From positions 1,178,001-1,242,000 of the forward strand of contig NZ_CP048113.1 of the NCBI RefSeq assembly GCF_010093065.1: DNA of 64,000 bases, in the 5' to 3' direction. The translations under genes and the position numbers were made by a program. Under the pieces are notes generated by a model, which saw only the letters and a program-made list of their open reading frames with translations, searched no databases and was not told the origin of the DNA. This DNA comes from Chitinophaga agri. GTDB lineage: Bacteria > Bacteroidota > Bacteroidia > Chitinophagales > Chitinophagaceae. Shown here one piece after another: positions 52,368-63,700 of the stretch (the stretch's first letter is position 1; every line of letters starts with the position of its first letter).

Positions 52368-53705
52368 TTATAAGGCCTCCCACTCTATTGTCAGCTGATC
52401 TTTTGTGTGTTGTGTAACCTTAAACCTGTCGTCTATCCTCAATCCTACGATCCATACCACCCTTTTGGAAGACTCAAGTACCCATATATTTTCCTTCTGC
52501 GGAACAGACAATTTCTGATCTATAAAAAATCTGCTCAGCTTCTTCTTTTTACGCATACCCAACGGGTAAAAGTAATCACCCTGTCTCCATCTGCGCAGCA
52601 GTAACGGATATTGCAATGATGCTTTGTCCAGACAGGCAATAGCAGCTGATGCAGGTATAGGTGTTTGCTCTTTCCTGACAACAGTCCTCAGTCTTAATAT
52701 GCCGTTGGCGGTTGCCACTACACTCCTATCCTTTTCTATTACAATAACTGCCGCTTCCGTTTCCACGAGGGGTGTAATGAGTAACCACTGTCTATCCCGG
52801 ATAATGCGGTGTGTAGCGGTTTCTACTATTTTCCCGGAAGTGCTGTCCAGCAGCTCCAGTACCTGCGGAAGCTGGGGAGGTGTGCAACCATACTTGCGGA
52901 ATATTTCCCAGGCGACCGTCTGCATCGGAATAGTCTTCTGTAATTTCAGTACAGGTACCATGTACATATTCCCTTTCTGTTCAACCAGTCTTCTGACATG
53001 TTTTTCCAGGGCCTGCTGGTAGAGCACTTCTGCTTCCCGGAAACGTGCTATGCTGGCGGCAATATTGGGCACCGTGCCAGGATTAGCCTCCTGCATGACG
53101 GGGATCACCTTATGACGGAAGAAATTGCGTGTATATTTGGTGGTAAGGTTGGAACTGTCTTCTACATAGCTGATGCCGTTTTCCTGTGCATATGCCAGCA
53201 GGTCTTCCTTCTGCGCAAACAGCAGGGGACGGATTATTTTACCCTGAGCAGGCAGGATGCCATGCAGGCCGGAGATACCGGTGCCTTTGCTGAGATTCAT
53301 CAGTAAAGTCTCCACACTATCCTGCATATGATGTGCTGTAACGATAAAGCTATATCCTGCTTTTGTCCTGGTCTCTTCCAGCCACTCATAACGCAGTTCC
53401 CTGGCGGCCACCTGGATGGATACACGTTTGGATTCGGTGTAGGTCAGCGTATCAAAGCGTATATGATGAAAGGGTACCTGGAGGACATCTGCAAGGGTCT
53501 TCACAAATGATTCATCACGTACGGATTCTGCTTCGCGCAGCTGAAAATTACAATGTGCGATAGCGAAGCGGAAGCCGGCGGCTTTAAAGAGATGGGCCAT
53601 TACCACAGAGTCCAGCCCCCCGCTGACAGCGAGTAGCAAAGACTGGTCAGGTGCGAACAGCTGCTCTTTTTCTATAAAAATTTTAAATCCTGTCAGTAAA
53701 TCCAT
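52368..53705 (-). CDS. tilS: tRNA(Ile)-lysidine synthase TilS
   Basis: Essential enzyme that turns C34 of the CAU-anticodon tRNA-Ile into lysidine so that it reads AUA. 445 residues: N-terminal PP-loop ATPase domain with S-G-G-L-D-S-V near residue 29 and the H-H-M-Q-D-S motif near residue 127, then a substrate-binding middle part and the C-terminal domain with W-R-Q-G-D-Y-F-Y-P-L-G near 370. It lies on the minus strand, convergent with the response regulator gene (9 bases apart), 15 bases downstream of a TPR gene. Confidence 0.95.
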   Translation of the reverse strand: MDLLTGFKIFIEKEQLFAPDQSLLLAVSGGLDSVVMAHLFKAAGFRFAIAHCNFQLREAESVRDESFVKTLADVLQVPFHHIRFDTLTYTESKRVSIQVAARELRYEWLEETRTKAGYSFIVTAHHMQDSVETLLMNLSKGTGISGLHGILPAQGKIIRPLLFAQKEDLLAYAQENGISYVEDSSNLTTKYTRNFFRHKVIPVMQEANPGTVPNIAASIARFREAEVLYQQALEKHVRRLVEQKGNMYMVPVLKLQKTIPMQTVAWEIFRKYGCTPPQLPQVLELLDSTSGKIVETATHRIIRDRQWLLITPLVETEAAVIVIEKDRSVVATANGILRLRTVVRKEQTPIPASAAIACLDKASLQYPLLLRRWRQGDYFYPLGMRKKKKLSRFFIDQKLSVPQKENIWVLESSKRVVWIVGLRIDDRFKVTQHTKDQLTIEWEAL

Positions 53706-53720
53706 TTGCTGGTAGTTAAA

Positions 53721-54029
53721 TTAAATCAGATCATCCAATGCCGCCTGTAATTCGTTGTACGCGTGCCTGTCATTGGCTTCTTTTGCCATCTGCATTCCCT
53801 TTTCGTAGACAGCAATGGCTTCCGTGGGAAGACCGGCTCTTTCCAGCAGGCGCCCCAGCTGATAGTAGGAGCCCACATAGCCTGGCTCGTGGGCTAGCAA
53901 CTCCTCAAACAGCTGTCTGGCGCCAGTATCATCACCTAGTTTTATGTACTCAAGTGCAAGCGCATGCTTAAGAAAGCTGTCATTGGGGCTGCTTTTAAGA
54001 AATTCCTTTATCCTGGCTATTCTATCCAT
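53721..54029 (-). CDS. small tetratricopeptide-repeat protein
   Basis: 102-residue protein made of about two and a half TPR units (A-L-E-Y-I-K-L-G-D-D-T-G-A-R-Q-L-F-E-E-L-L, then Y-Y-Q-L-G-R-L-L-E-R-A-G, then A-I-A-V-Y-E-K-G-M). Likely a cytoplasmic protein-protein adaptor. It precedes tilS by 15 bases on the same strand and is probably cotranscribed; its partner is unknown. Confidence 0.88.
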   Translation of the reverse strand: MDRIARIKEFLKSSPNDSFLKHALALEYIKLGDDTGARQLFEELLAHEPGYVGSYYQLGRLLERAGLPTEAIAVYEKGMQMAKEANDRHAYNELQAALDDLI

Positions 54030-54080
54030 TATTTAAATATATTTGCTCATACCGCTTTAAAAAATAAAACAGTTTAGGCC

Positions 54081-54821
54081 ATGAAGATTTTAGTTTGTAT
54101 CAGTAAAACTCCGGACACGACTGCAAAAATAGCTTTCACAGACAACAACACGAAATTCAATGAAGCGGGTGTACAATTCATCATTAACCCCTACGATGAA
54201 TGGTATGCCCTGGTTCGTGCCCTTGAACTGAAAGAAACGCTGGGAGCAACCGTTCATCTTGTAACCGTTGGCGGCGCAGATACGGAGCCGATTATCCGTA
54301 AAGCCCTGGCACTGGGCGGCGATGAAGCATTCCGTATCAATACAGATAACCAGGACAGTTTTTATATTGCCTCACAGATAGCGGAACACGCCCGTAAACA
54401 GGGTTATGATCTGATCTTTACCGGTAAGGAAACCATCGACTACAATGGCGCAGCTATCGGCGGAATGGTAGCTGAACTGCTGGACCTTCCCTTTGTATCT
54501 ATTGCTGCAAAATTCGAGCTAAATGGAACGGAGGCGACTATTCACCGTGAAATAGAAGGTGGAGAAGAAATCGTAAAGGTGGCATTACCAGTAGTGGTCT
54601 CCTGCCAGAAAGGTATGGCGGAACAACGCATACCGGGCATGCGTGGTATCATGGCTGCCCGTACAAAACCACTGGCTGTTGTAGAACCTGTCGCTGTGGA
54701 GGCGTTAACTACCTACACAAGCTTCGAACTACCACCAGCAAAAGCAGGTGTGAAACTTATCAGTCCGGACAATGTAGCGGAACTGGTAAAACTGCTGCAT
54801 GAGGAAGCAAAAGTGATCTGA
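54081..54821 (+). CDS. etfB: electron transfer flavoprotein subunit beta
   Basis: Beta subunit (246 residues) of ETF, the FAD/AMP protein that carries electrons from acyl-CoA dehydrogenases to the quinone pool. It starts M-K-I-L-V-C-I-S-K-T-P-D and contains the family segments I-N-P-Y-D-E near residue 37, G-G-D-E-A near 90 and L-I-F-T-G-K-E-T-I-D near 115, with C-Q-K-G near 175 and the R-I-P-G-M-R-G-I-M motif. It lies 58 bases ahead of etfA. Confidence 0.96.
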   Translation: MKILVCISKTPDTTAKIAFTDNNTKFNEAGVQFIINPYDEWYALVRALELKETLGATVHLVTVGGADTEPIIRKALALGGDEAFRINTDNQDSFYIASQIAEHARKQGYDLIFTGKETIDYNGAAIGGMVAELLDLPFVSIAAKFELNGTEATIHREIEGGEEIVKVALPVVVSCQKGMAEQRIPGMRGIMAARTKPLAVVEPVAVEALTTYTSFELPPAKAGVKLISPDNVAELVKLLHEEAKVI

Positions 54822-54879
54822 TCATTTTTAGCAGATGCAGTCTTCCCTATTTTTTTAGTACTTAAATTCTACGTCAAAC

Positions 54880-55845
54880 ATGTCAGTTTTAATATTCGCA
54901 GATCAGGCTCACGGTAAGATAAAGAAAGTAGCATTTGAAGCAGTTCAATATGGTGCCAGGGTTGCACAACAACTGGGCGTAAGCGCTACAGCGCTGGTAT
55001 TGGGCGAGGCAGACAGTGCGGAGCTGGAAGCATTGGGCAATTACGGTGCTGCCAAAGTGCTGCATGTCCCAGATGCCAGGCTGAATGAGGTGGAAGGCAC
55101 CGTGTTTACCAGGATCATTGCTGACGCTGCCGCACAGGAAGCAGCGCAGGTTGTTATCTTCCCACACAATTTTGATGGCAAAGCAGTTGCTCCACGTGTT
55201 GCCGCCAGACTTAAAGCTGGTTTTGTCTCAGGAGCTGTTTCCCTACCAGATACCAGTAATGGTTTCGTAGTAAAAAAGAGCGTATTTTCCGGCAAAGCAT
55301 TTGCCAATGTCAATATAACGTCAGCCAGTAAAGTGATCGCTATCATGCCAAACACTTTTGCACTGGAACAGACCGATGCGAAGGCCGCTGTTACCGCCTT
55401 CTCCCCCGCTATCAACGATGCCGATTTCAAAGTGAAGGTGACCAGTGTGGAAACCGTTAGCGGAGAGATCCCATTAACGGAAGCAGAGATCGTGGTAAGC
55501 GGAGGAAGAGGACTGAAGGGCCCCGAGAACTGGGGACTGGTAGAAGATCTGGCAAAGGAACTCGGTGCAGCTACAGCATGTTCCCGCCCGGTGGCTGATA
55601 CCGGCTGGCGCCCGCATCACGAACACGTGGGCCAGACGGGCCTGACCGTACGTCCGAACCTGTATATTGCTATCGGAATTTCAGGCGCTATTCAGCACCT
55701 GGCAGGTGTGAATGGTAGTAAAGTGATCGTAGTCATTAATAAAGACCCTGAAGCACCGTTTTTTAAAGCGGCAGATTATGGCATCGTTGGGGATGCCTTC
55801 GAGGTGGTTCCTAAACTGACGGCGGCCATAAAAGCAGCGAAATAA
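54880..55845 (+). CDS. etfA: electron transfer flavoprotein subunit alpha
   Basis: Alpha subunit (321 residues) of ETF, with the FAD-binding C-terminal domain. Signatures: S-G-G-R-G-L-K-G near residue 206, R-P-V-A-D-T-G-W near residue 236, G-Q-T-G-L-T-V-R-P near 250, G-I-S-G-A-I-Q-H near 268, and N-K-D-P-E-A-P-F-F near 288. It is the second gene of the etfBA pair and is probably used in fatty-acid or amino-acid oxidation. Confidence 0.96.
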   Translation: MSVLIFADQAHGKIKKVAFEAVQYGARVAQQLGVSATALVLGEADSAELEALGNYGAAKVLHVPDARLNEVEGTVFTRIIADAAAQEAAQVVIFPHNFDGKAVAPRVAARLKAGFVSGAVSLPDTSNGFVVKKSVFSGKAFANVNITSASKVIAIMPNTFALEQTDAKAAVTAFSPAINDADFKVKVTSVETVSGEIPLTEAEIVVSGGRGLKGPENWGLVEDLAKELGAATACSRPVADTGWRPHHEHVGQTGLTVRPNLYIAIGISGAIQHLAGVNGSKVIVVINKDPEAPFFKAADYGIVGDAFEVVPKLTAAIKAAK

Positions 55846-55947
55846 GGAAGTGCCAGGCGCACGAACTTATTATCTGTTTTTTAGATAAGGAATATTTTTT
55901 CTAACTTCACGGTCTTATAAAATATTCAGCGACAACGCAGGACAGAT

Positions 55948-56550
55948 ATGAGAAAAATAGAACTGGAAATAGTTGCTTTATCGCACAGTATAACGCAAAC
56001 GCATTCATACGCCGTAGTTTTGGGAGAAGTGAACGGTTTGCGACGTCTGCCTATTGTAATAGGCGGGTTTGAAGCCCAGGCGATTGCTGTGGCGTTAGAA
56101 AAAATGCAACCCAGCCGCCCGTTAACACACGATCTGATGAAAAACTTTATGAATGCGTTTAATATTGAGCTTCATGAAGTAGTCATCAGCAACCTGCAGG
56201 AAGGAATTTTCTACTCTAAATTGATCTGTTACAGTAACGACGAAACGATAGAGATAGACTCCCGTACTTCTGACGCCCTGGCGCTGGCTGTACGATTTGG
56301 CTGTCCGATTTTCACTTACGAAAACATTCTCAATAGTGCAGGTATCCTGCTTGATGACCCTGCCGGCAAGAAAAGTGGTGTAAAACCGGTTACACCGACT
56401 ATCTCTGAACACGAAAAAGGTGCGGAAGATGATCTGAAAGTATTGAACCTGGAAGAGCTCACCCAGCTGCTGCAGGAAGTGTTGGAACAGGAAGATTATA
56501 TCCGTGCGATCGCCATTCGTGACGAGATCAATAGTCGCAAGAGCATCTGA
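55948..56550 (+). CDS. bifunctional nuclease family protein (BFN/DUF151)
   Basis: 200-residue protein. The first 135 residues form the BFN domain (Y-A-V-V-L-G-E-V-N-G-L-R-R-L-P-I-V-I-G near residue 22, I-D-S-R-T-S-D-A-L-A-L-A near residue 101). The last 45 form a short helical UvrB/UvrC-type motif (L-N-L-E-E-L-T-Q-L-L, then D-Y-I-R-A-I-A-I-R-D-E-I). The plant founder has DNase and RNase activity; bacterial members are poorly studied. It ends in a hairpin that overlaps the ispE leader. Confidence 0.92.
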   Translation: MRKIELEIVALSHSITQTHSYAVVLGEVNGLRRLPIVIGGFEAQAIAVALEKMQPSRPLTHDLMKNFMNAFNIELHEVVISNLQEGIFYSKLICYSNDETIEIDSRTSDALALAVRFGCPIFTYENILNSAGILLDDPAGKKSGVKPVTPTISEHEKGAEDDLKVLNLEELTQLLQEVLEQEDYIRAIAIRDEINSRKSI

Positions 56551-56590
56551 TAATCAATTTGACAGATTTTATTATTCATAATTTATTCCA

Positions 56591-56626
56591 TAAACCATAG
56601 TTCACCGCTATGGTTTATGGTTTTTT
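56591..56626 (+). terminator. Rho-independent terminator between the BFN gene and ispE
   Basis: 10-bp stem TAAACCATAG / CTATGGTTTA with a short loop (TTCACCG), then TGGTTTTTT. The T tract is directly followed by the ispE start at 56632, so an upstream in-frame ATG at 56617 lies inside the terminator. Confidence 0.8.
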
Positions 56627-56631
56627 ATATC

Positions 56632-57438
56632 ATGATCGTCTTCCCAAACTGCAAAATTAACCTTGGTCTGCATGTCGTAAGTAAAAGAGCGGACGGGTTC
56701 CATGAACTGGAAACAGTATTTTACCCGCTTCCCCTTACAGATGCACTGGAAGTGATCAGTCCGGGAAAACTGGCATTTACTACCTCTGGGATTGCAGTGC
56801 CTGGTGACAGTGCTGATAATCTTTGTTTGAAGGCCTGGCGCCTGCTGAAGCAGGATTTCCCGGAGATACCTGAGGTGAACATCCATCTGCACAAGCACAT
56901 TCCCATAGGCGCAGGTCTCGGTGGAGGCTCTGCTGATGCAGCGTTTATGTTACAGCTACTGAATAACCGTTTCCAGCTGGAGCTGACTAAAGACCAGCTG
57001 ATCAGCTATGCGGCTATCCTGGGGAGCGACTGTCCTTTCTTTATAGAGAACAAGGCTGTTTATGCCACCGGCAGAGGAGAGATCATGACCCCTATAGACC
57101 TGGACCTCTCTGGCTGGAGCTTTGTACTGGTATACCCAGGTGTACATATTAATACCGGCTGGGCGTTTGGAAAAATCACGCCTAAAGCACCTGTGTTATC
57201 TTTACGGGAGAGCATCATGCAACCGGTTGAGACCTGGCGGGAAACTGTTTCCAACGACTTCGAAGCGGCTGTATTCCCTGCACATCCGGAACTGGCACTC
57301 ATTAAAGAAAAACTATATACCGCAGGGGCCGTCTATGCATCTATGAGCGGTAGTGGATCTGCCTTTGTTGGTATCTTCCCTAAAAATAAGGTGGGTGCGC
57401 TTTCTTTCGATGAGACATATAAGGTATATTTTCTGTGA
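56632..57438 (+). CDS. ispE: 4-diphosphocytidyl-2-C-methyl-D-erythritol kinase IspE
   Basis: GHMP-family kinase of the MEP isoprenoid pathway (268 residues). N-terminus M-I-V-F-P-N-C-K-I-N-L-G-L, ATP loop P-I-G-A-G-L-G-G-G-S-A-D near residue 90, and C-terminal M-S-G-S-G-S near 240. I chose the ATG at 56632 because an earlier ATG at 56617 lies in the T tract of the preceding terminator and adds only five residues before the family start. How ispE is transcribed so close to a terminator is not clear; some read-through or an internal promoter is needed. Confidence 0.94.
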   Translation: MIVFPNCKINLGLHVVSKRADGFHELETVFYPLPLTDALEVISPGKLAFTTSGIAVPGDSADNLCLKAWRLLKQDFPEIPEVNIHLHKHIPIGAGLGGGSADAAFMLQLLNNRFQLELTKDQLISYAAILGSDCPFFIENKAVYATGRGEIMTPIDLDLSGWSFVLVYPGVHINTGWAFGKITPKAPVLSLRESIMQPVETWRETVSNDFEAAVFPAHPELALIKEKLYTAGAVYASMSGSGSAFVGIFPKNKVGALSFDETYKVYFL

Positions 57439-57690
57439 CGTCTTTACGCCTGCTTCTCCCCTATAGTAATTGTTGACACCCCTATAAAGCCAATTTAGAT
57501 GAGGGGGCATCATCACCTGTCATATATTGATCCTGTTGTTTAATGCCCGTCACTGACAGCTATTCAGATACCTGAACTGTGTTCCCCTTCCCTACACTTA
57601 CGTCCGTCACCTGTATATTATTTTATCACATCTTCATGCGTCCTGCGAGACTCGCTGACACGATACCTTTCATTCATTAATTATAATATA
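57439..57690. other. spacer between ispE and the giant adhesin gene
   Basis: About 250 bases between two convergent genes. No gene, repeat or strong hairpin was seen on the ispE side. The adhesin terminator begins at 57691. Confidence 0.5.
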
Positions 57691-57727
57691 AAAAGAAAGG
57701 CGCCCCGGAATAACCGGGACGCCTTTG
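57691..57727 (-). terminator. Rho-independent terminator of the giant adhesin gene
   Basis: On the minus strand, AAAGGCGtCCCGG pairs with CCGGGgCGCCTTT around a TTATT loop and is followed by a T-rich tail. It is about 20 bases after the adhesin stop codon. Confidence 0.88.
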
Positions 57728-57747
57728 CCTATTGTACTTTACACTTC

Positions 57748-60700
57748 TTATCTGATAGCGGTTACTTCACCTTTCACAACATTCACAGCTCCACCAAGCA
57801 CCTTCTTGTAAGACAGCATCCAGACATAGGTGCCATTTTCCACGAGCGCGCCTTTATAGCGACCATCCCATCCGTTCTTCTGATCTTTACTCAGGAAGAT
57901 CAGCTCACCCCAACGGTTGTAGATACGTAAGTCGTAGTCATACATCGGGCCACGAACGATCGGCTTGAAGACGTCGTTATGTCCGTCACCGTTAGGCGTA
58001 AAGCCTGTCGGGAATTGTGGTTTAGGTTCACATGCCTGGTAACGTACTACGATCTGGTCTGACATAGAGCCACAATCATTGGATACAGTTACCGTGTATG
58101 TACCCGGAGTAGTTACCTTGTAAGTCAGGGATGTAGAGCCATCCTGCCAACGAACCTGGTTACCAGATCCTGGGTTTACTTTCAGTGTCAGATCTTCGCC
58201 GATACACAGCAGGGTGTCACGACCCAGATCGAATGCAGGAATACCAGCCACAGTTACATTTACACTATCCATGGTTATTCTTGAACAGAATCTGTCCATA
58301 ACAGACACGATGTATTTACCAGCGCCAGTGATCTCTTTCACCGGATTCGTATCACCGTCATTCCAGAGGTAAGAGATCGCATCAGGGTGAGTAGCGTCAA
58401 CCACTACACGACCACCATTACAGAACTCTCTGTCTGGTCCGAGGTCAATATCCAGATCAGGTCTTTGTGTGACGGTCACTTTATCAGTTACCACGCAACC
58501 ATCGCGGGTTACAGTCACAGTATAATCACCTGGTCTTGATACAACAATTGAATTGGTTGTTTCACCATTGCTCCATAAGATGGAACCACCATCAGGATCA
58601 ACTGTCAGCAGGGCAGTTTCGTTCGGACAGATCTCCATGTCGTCAGTCAGGACAACCGCAGGAGGCGTACCTACGAGTACTACTGCTTCCGCGTGTGTTG
58701 TACAACCATTTACAGTCACATCCACACTATAAGTACCGGTAGTATTTACAGTAATAGAAGCGGTGGTAGCACCGGTTGACCATACATAGCTGCCACCTTC
58801 CACGTAAGCGTTCAGCGTTAAGTTTTCACCCTGACAGATGGCAGTGTCACGGATGTTAACTACCGGCGGCATATTTACGATCACCTTCACAGAGTCTGTG
58901 GTAGCACAGATACCGTTGGTAACAGTTGCATAGTAAGTACCGGCAGTGTTTACATTAATGGTCTGGGTGGTAGCACCGGTAGACCAGCGGATTGGATAAG
59001 CAGCGTTAGCAGCACCGGCATCGAGGGTCACAGTACTACCCTGACAGATAGTTACATCGTTACCCAGTTCTACATCCGGTTTAGGCACATACTGCAGATC
59101 ATATGTTACAGGATCAGATACACAGCCCGTTACACCATCTGTTACGGTGAAGGTAGCCTGAGTAGCACCATTCAGATCAAACACGTTGCTGCTCTGAGTC
59201 AGCGGTGCAGGAACTGCGGTAGCCGGAACTACGCTCACGAGGGTGAATTTAGGTCTGCTTACTTTATTCAGTAACAGGACCGCGAATTTGGTATTGTTTG
59301 AACAGTTGGCAGGCATGTTAGGATCCAGGGCCGGTTTCGGACAAGGATTAACGGTGATTGTCTGCACACGTTCTATTGCCTGGTTACCACATGCGTCGGA
59401 GATAGTCCATCTTCTGGTGATGGTATAACCATTACACAGATCTACAGTGAACGGATCCTGGACCATTGTTGCCTTCTTAGGGAAGGTAGCGTCACAGTTG
59501 TCACGTGCGTAGAGGGTAGCCGCAGCAGGGATAGCATCACTACAGCTCAATGTTACGCTTGCCGGAGCAGGATCGATCACTGGTCTGGTTGTATCCGTTA
59601 TGGTGATTACCTGACGGATAACAGTAGTGTTGTTACATGCATCTTTAGCAGTCCAGGTACGGATCAGGCGGTAGTTGCTTGCGCAGGCGCCCTGTATGTT
59701 CTCGCGTATCTGGGTGTAACCGATCTTCACAGTGCTGCAATTGTCGGTAGCTCTCAGGTTAGTCGGAGGAGCAGGAACCGCGTCACAGCTTACGGTGGTA
59801 TCGGCAGGAGGTGCTATTACGAACACCGGCCTTGTAGTATCCTGTACAGTGATCACCTGCTGCATTACGTTAGTGTTACCGCAGTTATCAGTAGCTGTCC
59901 AGGTACGTGTTAATCTGTAGCTGCTTGTGCAGGAAGAAGACAGGTTATCTCTTCTCTCTGTCACTCTCACCGCTACGGTTGAAGTACAGTTGTCTGTAGC
60001 TGTTATAGTTTCAACAGACGGTACCTTATCACAATCAACAGTCAGTGATGGAGGTACAGACATGGAGAATCTAGGCTTGATAGTATCCTGAACAGTGATT
60101 GTCTGCGTCAGTACGGTTTTATTACCGCAAAGGTCAGTAGCTGTCCAGGTACGGATGATCTGGTAGTTGTCTGTACACTTGCTACCGGAGATATTCCTAC
60201 GGGTATCAACCGGGATCACAACGATAGCACCAGGAGTACAGTTGTCAGTAGCGGACAATGTGTCGCCTGCAGGTACTTTATCACAATCAACAGTGATGTT
60301 GGTTGGAGCAGTCACCGTGAATACAGGAGGCGTCATGTCTCTTACAGTGATCACCTGTCTCAGGGTATCGCTGGCGTTACCACATCCATCAACTGCCACC
60401 CATTTACGGATCAGCTGATAGTTGCTTGCACATGCACCTGGCTGGTCTACTCTCACCTCGATCGGAGTGATCGTCATTGTGCCGTTACAAGCGTCGTTTG
60501 CAGTCAGGTTTACTGCAGCAGGCACCTGGTCACATTCTACAGTGATGTTAGCCGGAGCAGTACCTGTGAATACAGGAGCCGTTCTGTCAACAACTGTGAT
60601 AGTTTGCTGTGCCTGAGTAGTCAGACCACAACGGTCAGTAGCTGTCCATGTACGCATGATCGTGAAGGTACAAGCGTCAACAGTTACAGTTACATCGTTA

Positions 60701-63700
60701 TGAGAGATGCTCAGTGGCTCATTGTCGTAAGGAGCATGGCTGAACACCGGAGTTCCGAAACGCTGGGTGTAGTCAGTACCCTGTGCGCAATCCACAGTCA
60801 GCGGACCAGGCACGGATATAACCACCGGAGGAATGTTCATCAGGGTCAGCATTACTGCGTTGCTGATGTTACCGGTACAAGCACCGGACATTACCACACG
60901 TCTATACCAGGTATTACGGGTGATCATCGGAGGAGTGAATGTTGCATTGGTACCACCTACGGTTACGTTGGCGAAACCAGTAGTTGCATTCGTGGTACTT
61001 ACCTGCCACTGATAAGTGAAGGTCCCGTTACCACCAGTCAGGGTACCGCCCTGCAGCATTCCAGGAGTTTCATTTGCACACAGCAGCTGATCAGCGGTGA
61101 TGGTGTTACCCAGGATTGCAGCCTGGTTAACCAGTACAACGTCATCAGGAGTTGATGTACAGGTTCCGTTTGTAATTGTCCAGCGCAGGGTTACTGTCTG
61201 ACCGGAAGCAACTCTTACGGTTGTAGAAGGATTATTTGGATCAATGATCGTTGCAGTACCGCTTACGATAGTCCACATACCTCTTGCAGTAGCAGGAGAA
61301 GGAACGTTAGCAGACATAATGAACATATCATCATCACAATGAGTCTGATTAGGACCAGCATCCGCGTTAGACGGCATTGCATAGTTAGTCAGTCTCACGG
61401 TATCTGTCGTTGAACATAGACCGTTAGTAATGGTCCATACCGCGTCGACTACTACACCGGCAGGTACGTTAATTACCGCGCTACGGTTAGTACTGTCGGC
61501 AACCGGGAAGGAAGCACCTGTACCGGTAACGGTGACCAGGCTCCATTTACCAGTGCCTACGGATGGCGCCTGGGCGGACATTACGAAACCAGCGTCATTA
61601 CAATGTGTCAGATCTCCACCGGCGTTAGCAGGCGCAGGAGCCACAAAGTTGGTCAGTCTCACAGTGTCTCTTGTTACGCAGACACCGTTAGAGATGGTCC
61701 ATACCGCATCTACTGTTACGCCAGCAGGTACGTTGATCACTGCATTACGGTTAGCACTGTCAGCAACCGCGAAAGATGCACCGGTACCAGTAACGGACAC
61801 CAGGCTCCATTTGCCCGCTCCTACAGAGGCAACGTTAGCAGCCATTCTGAAGGCAGGTGTGTTACACTGTGCCTGGTCAGGACCGGCAGCAGCAGTAGTT
61901 GGCATGATAAAGTTGGTCAGTCTTACAGTATCGCTTGTTACGCAGACACCGTTAGAGATGGTCCATACCGCATCAACCGTTACACCAGCAGGTACATTAA
62001 TGACTGCACTACGGTTAGTGCTGTCAGCCACTGCGAAGGAAGCGCCCGTACCGATTACAGGTATCAGGCTCCATTTACCAGTACCTACAGAAGCTGCATT
62101 AGCATTCATCGTGAAGGCAGGTGTATTACACTGTGCCTGGTTAGAACCGGCAGCAGCAGTAGTTGGCATTACGAAGTTGGTCAGTGATACAGTGTCTCTG
62201 GTTTCACATACACCATTGGTGATGATCCACACAGCCTGTGCTGTTACACCTGCAGGAACATTAAATACTGCAGATGGATTAGTACTGTCAGCTACTGCGA
62301 ACGAAGCAGTAGTACCAGGTACCAGGTTCCATTTACCAGTACCTACGGAGGCATTGTTAGCCTTCATAGTAAAGGCAGGTGTGTTACACTGTGCCTGGTC
62401 AGGGCCAGCAGCGGCAGCAGCCGGCATAACTCTGTTTACCAGTACTACTTCATCAGAAGTGATACACACGCCGTTAGAGATGGTCCATGTTGCTGTTACT
62501 GTCACACCCGCAGGTACGTTGATCACAGCATTAGGATTGGTACTGTCGGCAACCGCGAAGGAAGCAGTGGTACCAGGAGTCAGGCTCCATTTACCTGTAC
62601 CTACAGAGGCAGCGTTAGCAGCCATCAGGAAGCGAGGATCGTTACAGTGTTCCTGATCAGGACCAGCAGCAGCATCTGTTGGCATCACATCGTTAGTCAG
62701 ACGTACTGTGTCAGCAGTCGGACAGGTACCGTTAGTGATAGTCCAGATAGCCGTTACAGTAGTACCTACAGGAACATTGATCAGTGCACTTGGGTTATTT
62801 TCATCACCCGCATTGATCGAACCAGGAGAACCAGCCGCCAGTGTCCAGGTACCGGTAGCACCAGGAACATCCGGAGCGTTCGCTCCCATATAGAATGTTG
62901 AGATATTACATTCACGCTGATCAGCACCAGCAGCAGCAGGAGCTGGTGTCAGGTAGTTGGTCAGCTCAACCTCATCATAATTAGAACATGTTCCGTTGGT
63001 AAGCGTCCAGCGCAGGATAGCACTTTCACCGTTTGGCACTGTGACATGCGCAACCGGATTGTTAGCCTCACCCGCTCTGATAGAGGCGTTACCACTGATC
63101 ACCGTCCATGCACCGGTCGCACCTGCAACTGTTGGCGCGTTAGCGGCAGTTATGAAGTCGGCACCAGCACATTTTTCCTGGTCAGGGCCAGCATCAGCTA
63201 CATTTGGTTCCTGGAAGTTGGTCAGCGTAACATCATCGGTCGAAGAACATACACCATTGGTGATGGTCCATCTTAATGTCACTACAGAACCTACCGGAAT
63301 GGTGATACCCGCGGTTGGGTTGTTCACCTGTGCAGCAGGGAATACATATCCGACAGGAGTTGAAGATACCACGCTCCAGCTACCGGTTGCACCAGCAACA
63401 GAAGGTGCGTTGGCAATCAGTGAGAAAGTAGAGGTATTGTTACATTCCTGTTGGTCAGCACCAGCATTTGCAGGCGCAGGCGCTGCATAGTTGGTCAGTA
63501 CTACATCGTCATACGCGGTACATGTACCATTGGTAGCAGTCCAGCGCAGCGTCACCGTTGTACCAGCAGGTACAGTGATAGGCGCGGTTGGATTGTTTAC
63601 ACTCGCAGCAGGGAATATGAAACCAGCAGGAGCTGAAGATACAACGCTCCATGCACCCGTTCCTACTGTGATAGCATTTGCTCCCAGCTGGAAGGATGAT

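Noticed and set aside
61430..62656. 408-codon open frame on the plus strand opposite the adhesin repeats
   Set aside because: It is the antisense shadow of the repeated Ig-like units; its own repeats mirror them and it has no family features.
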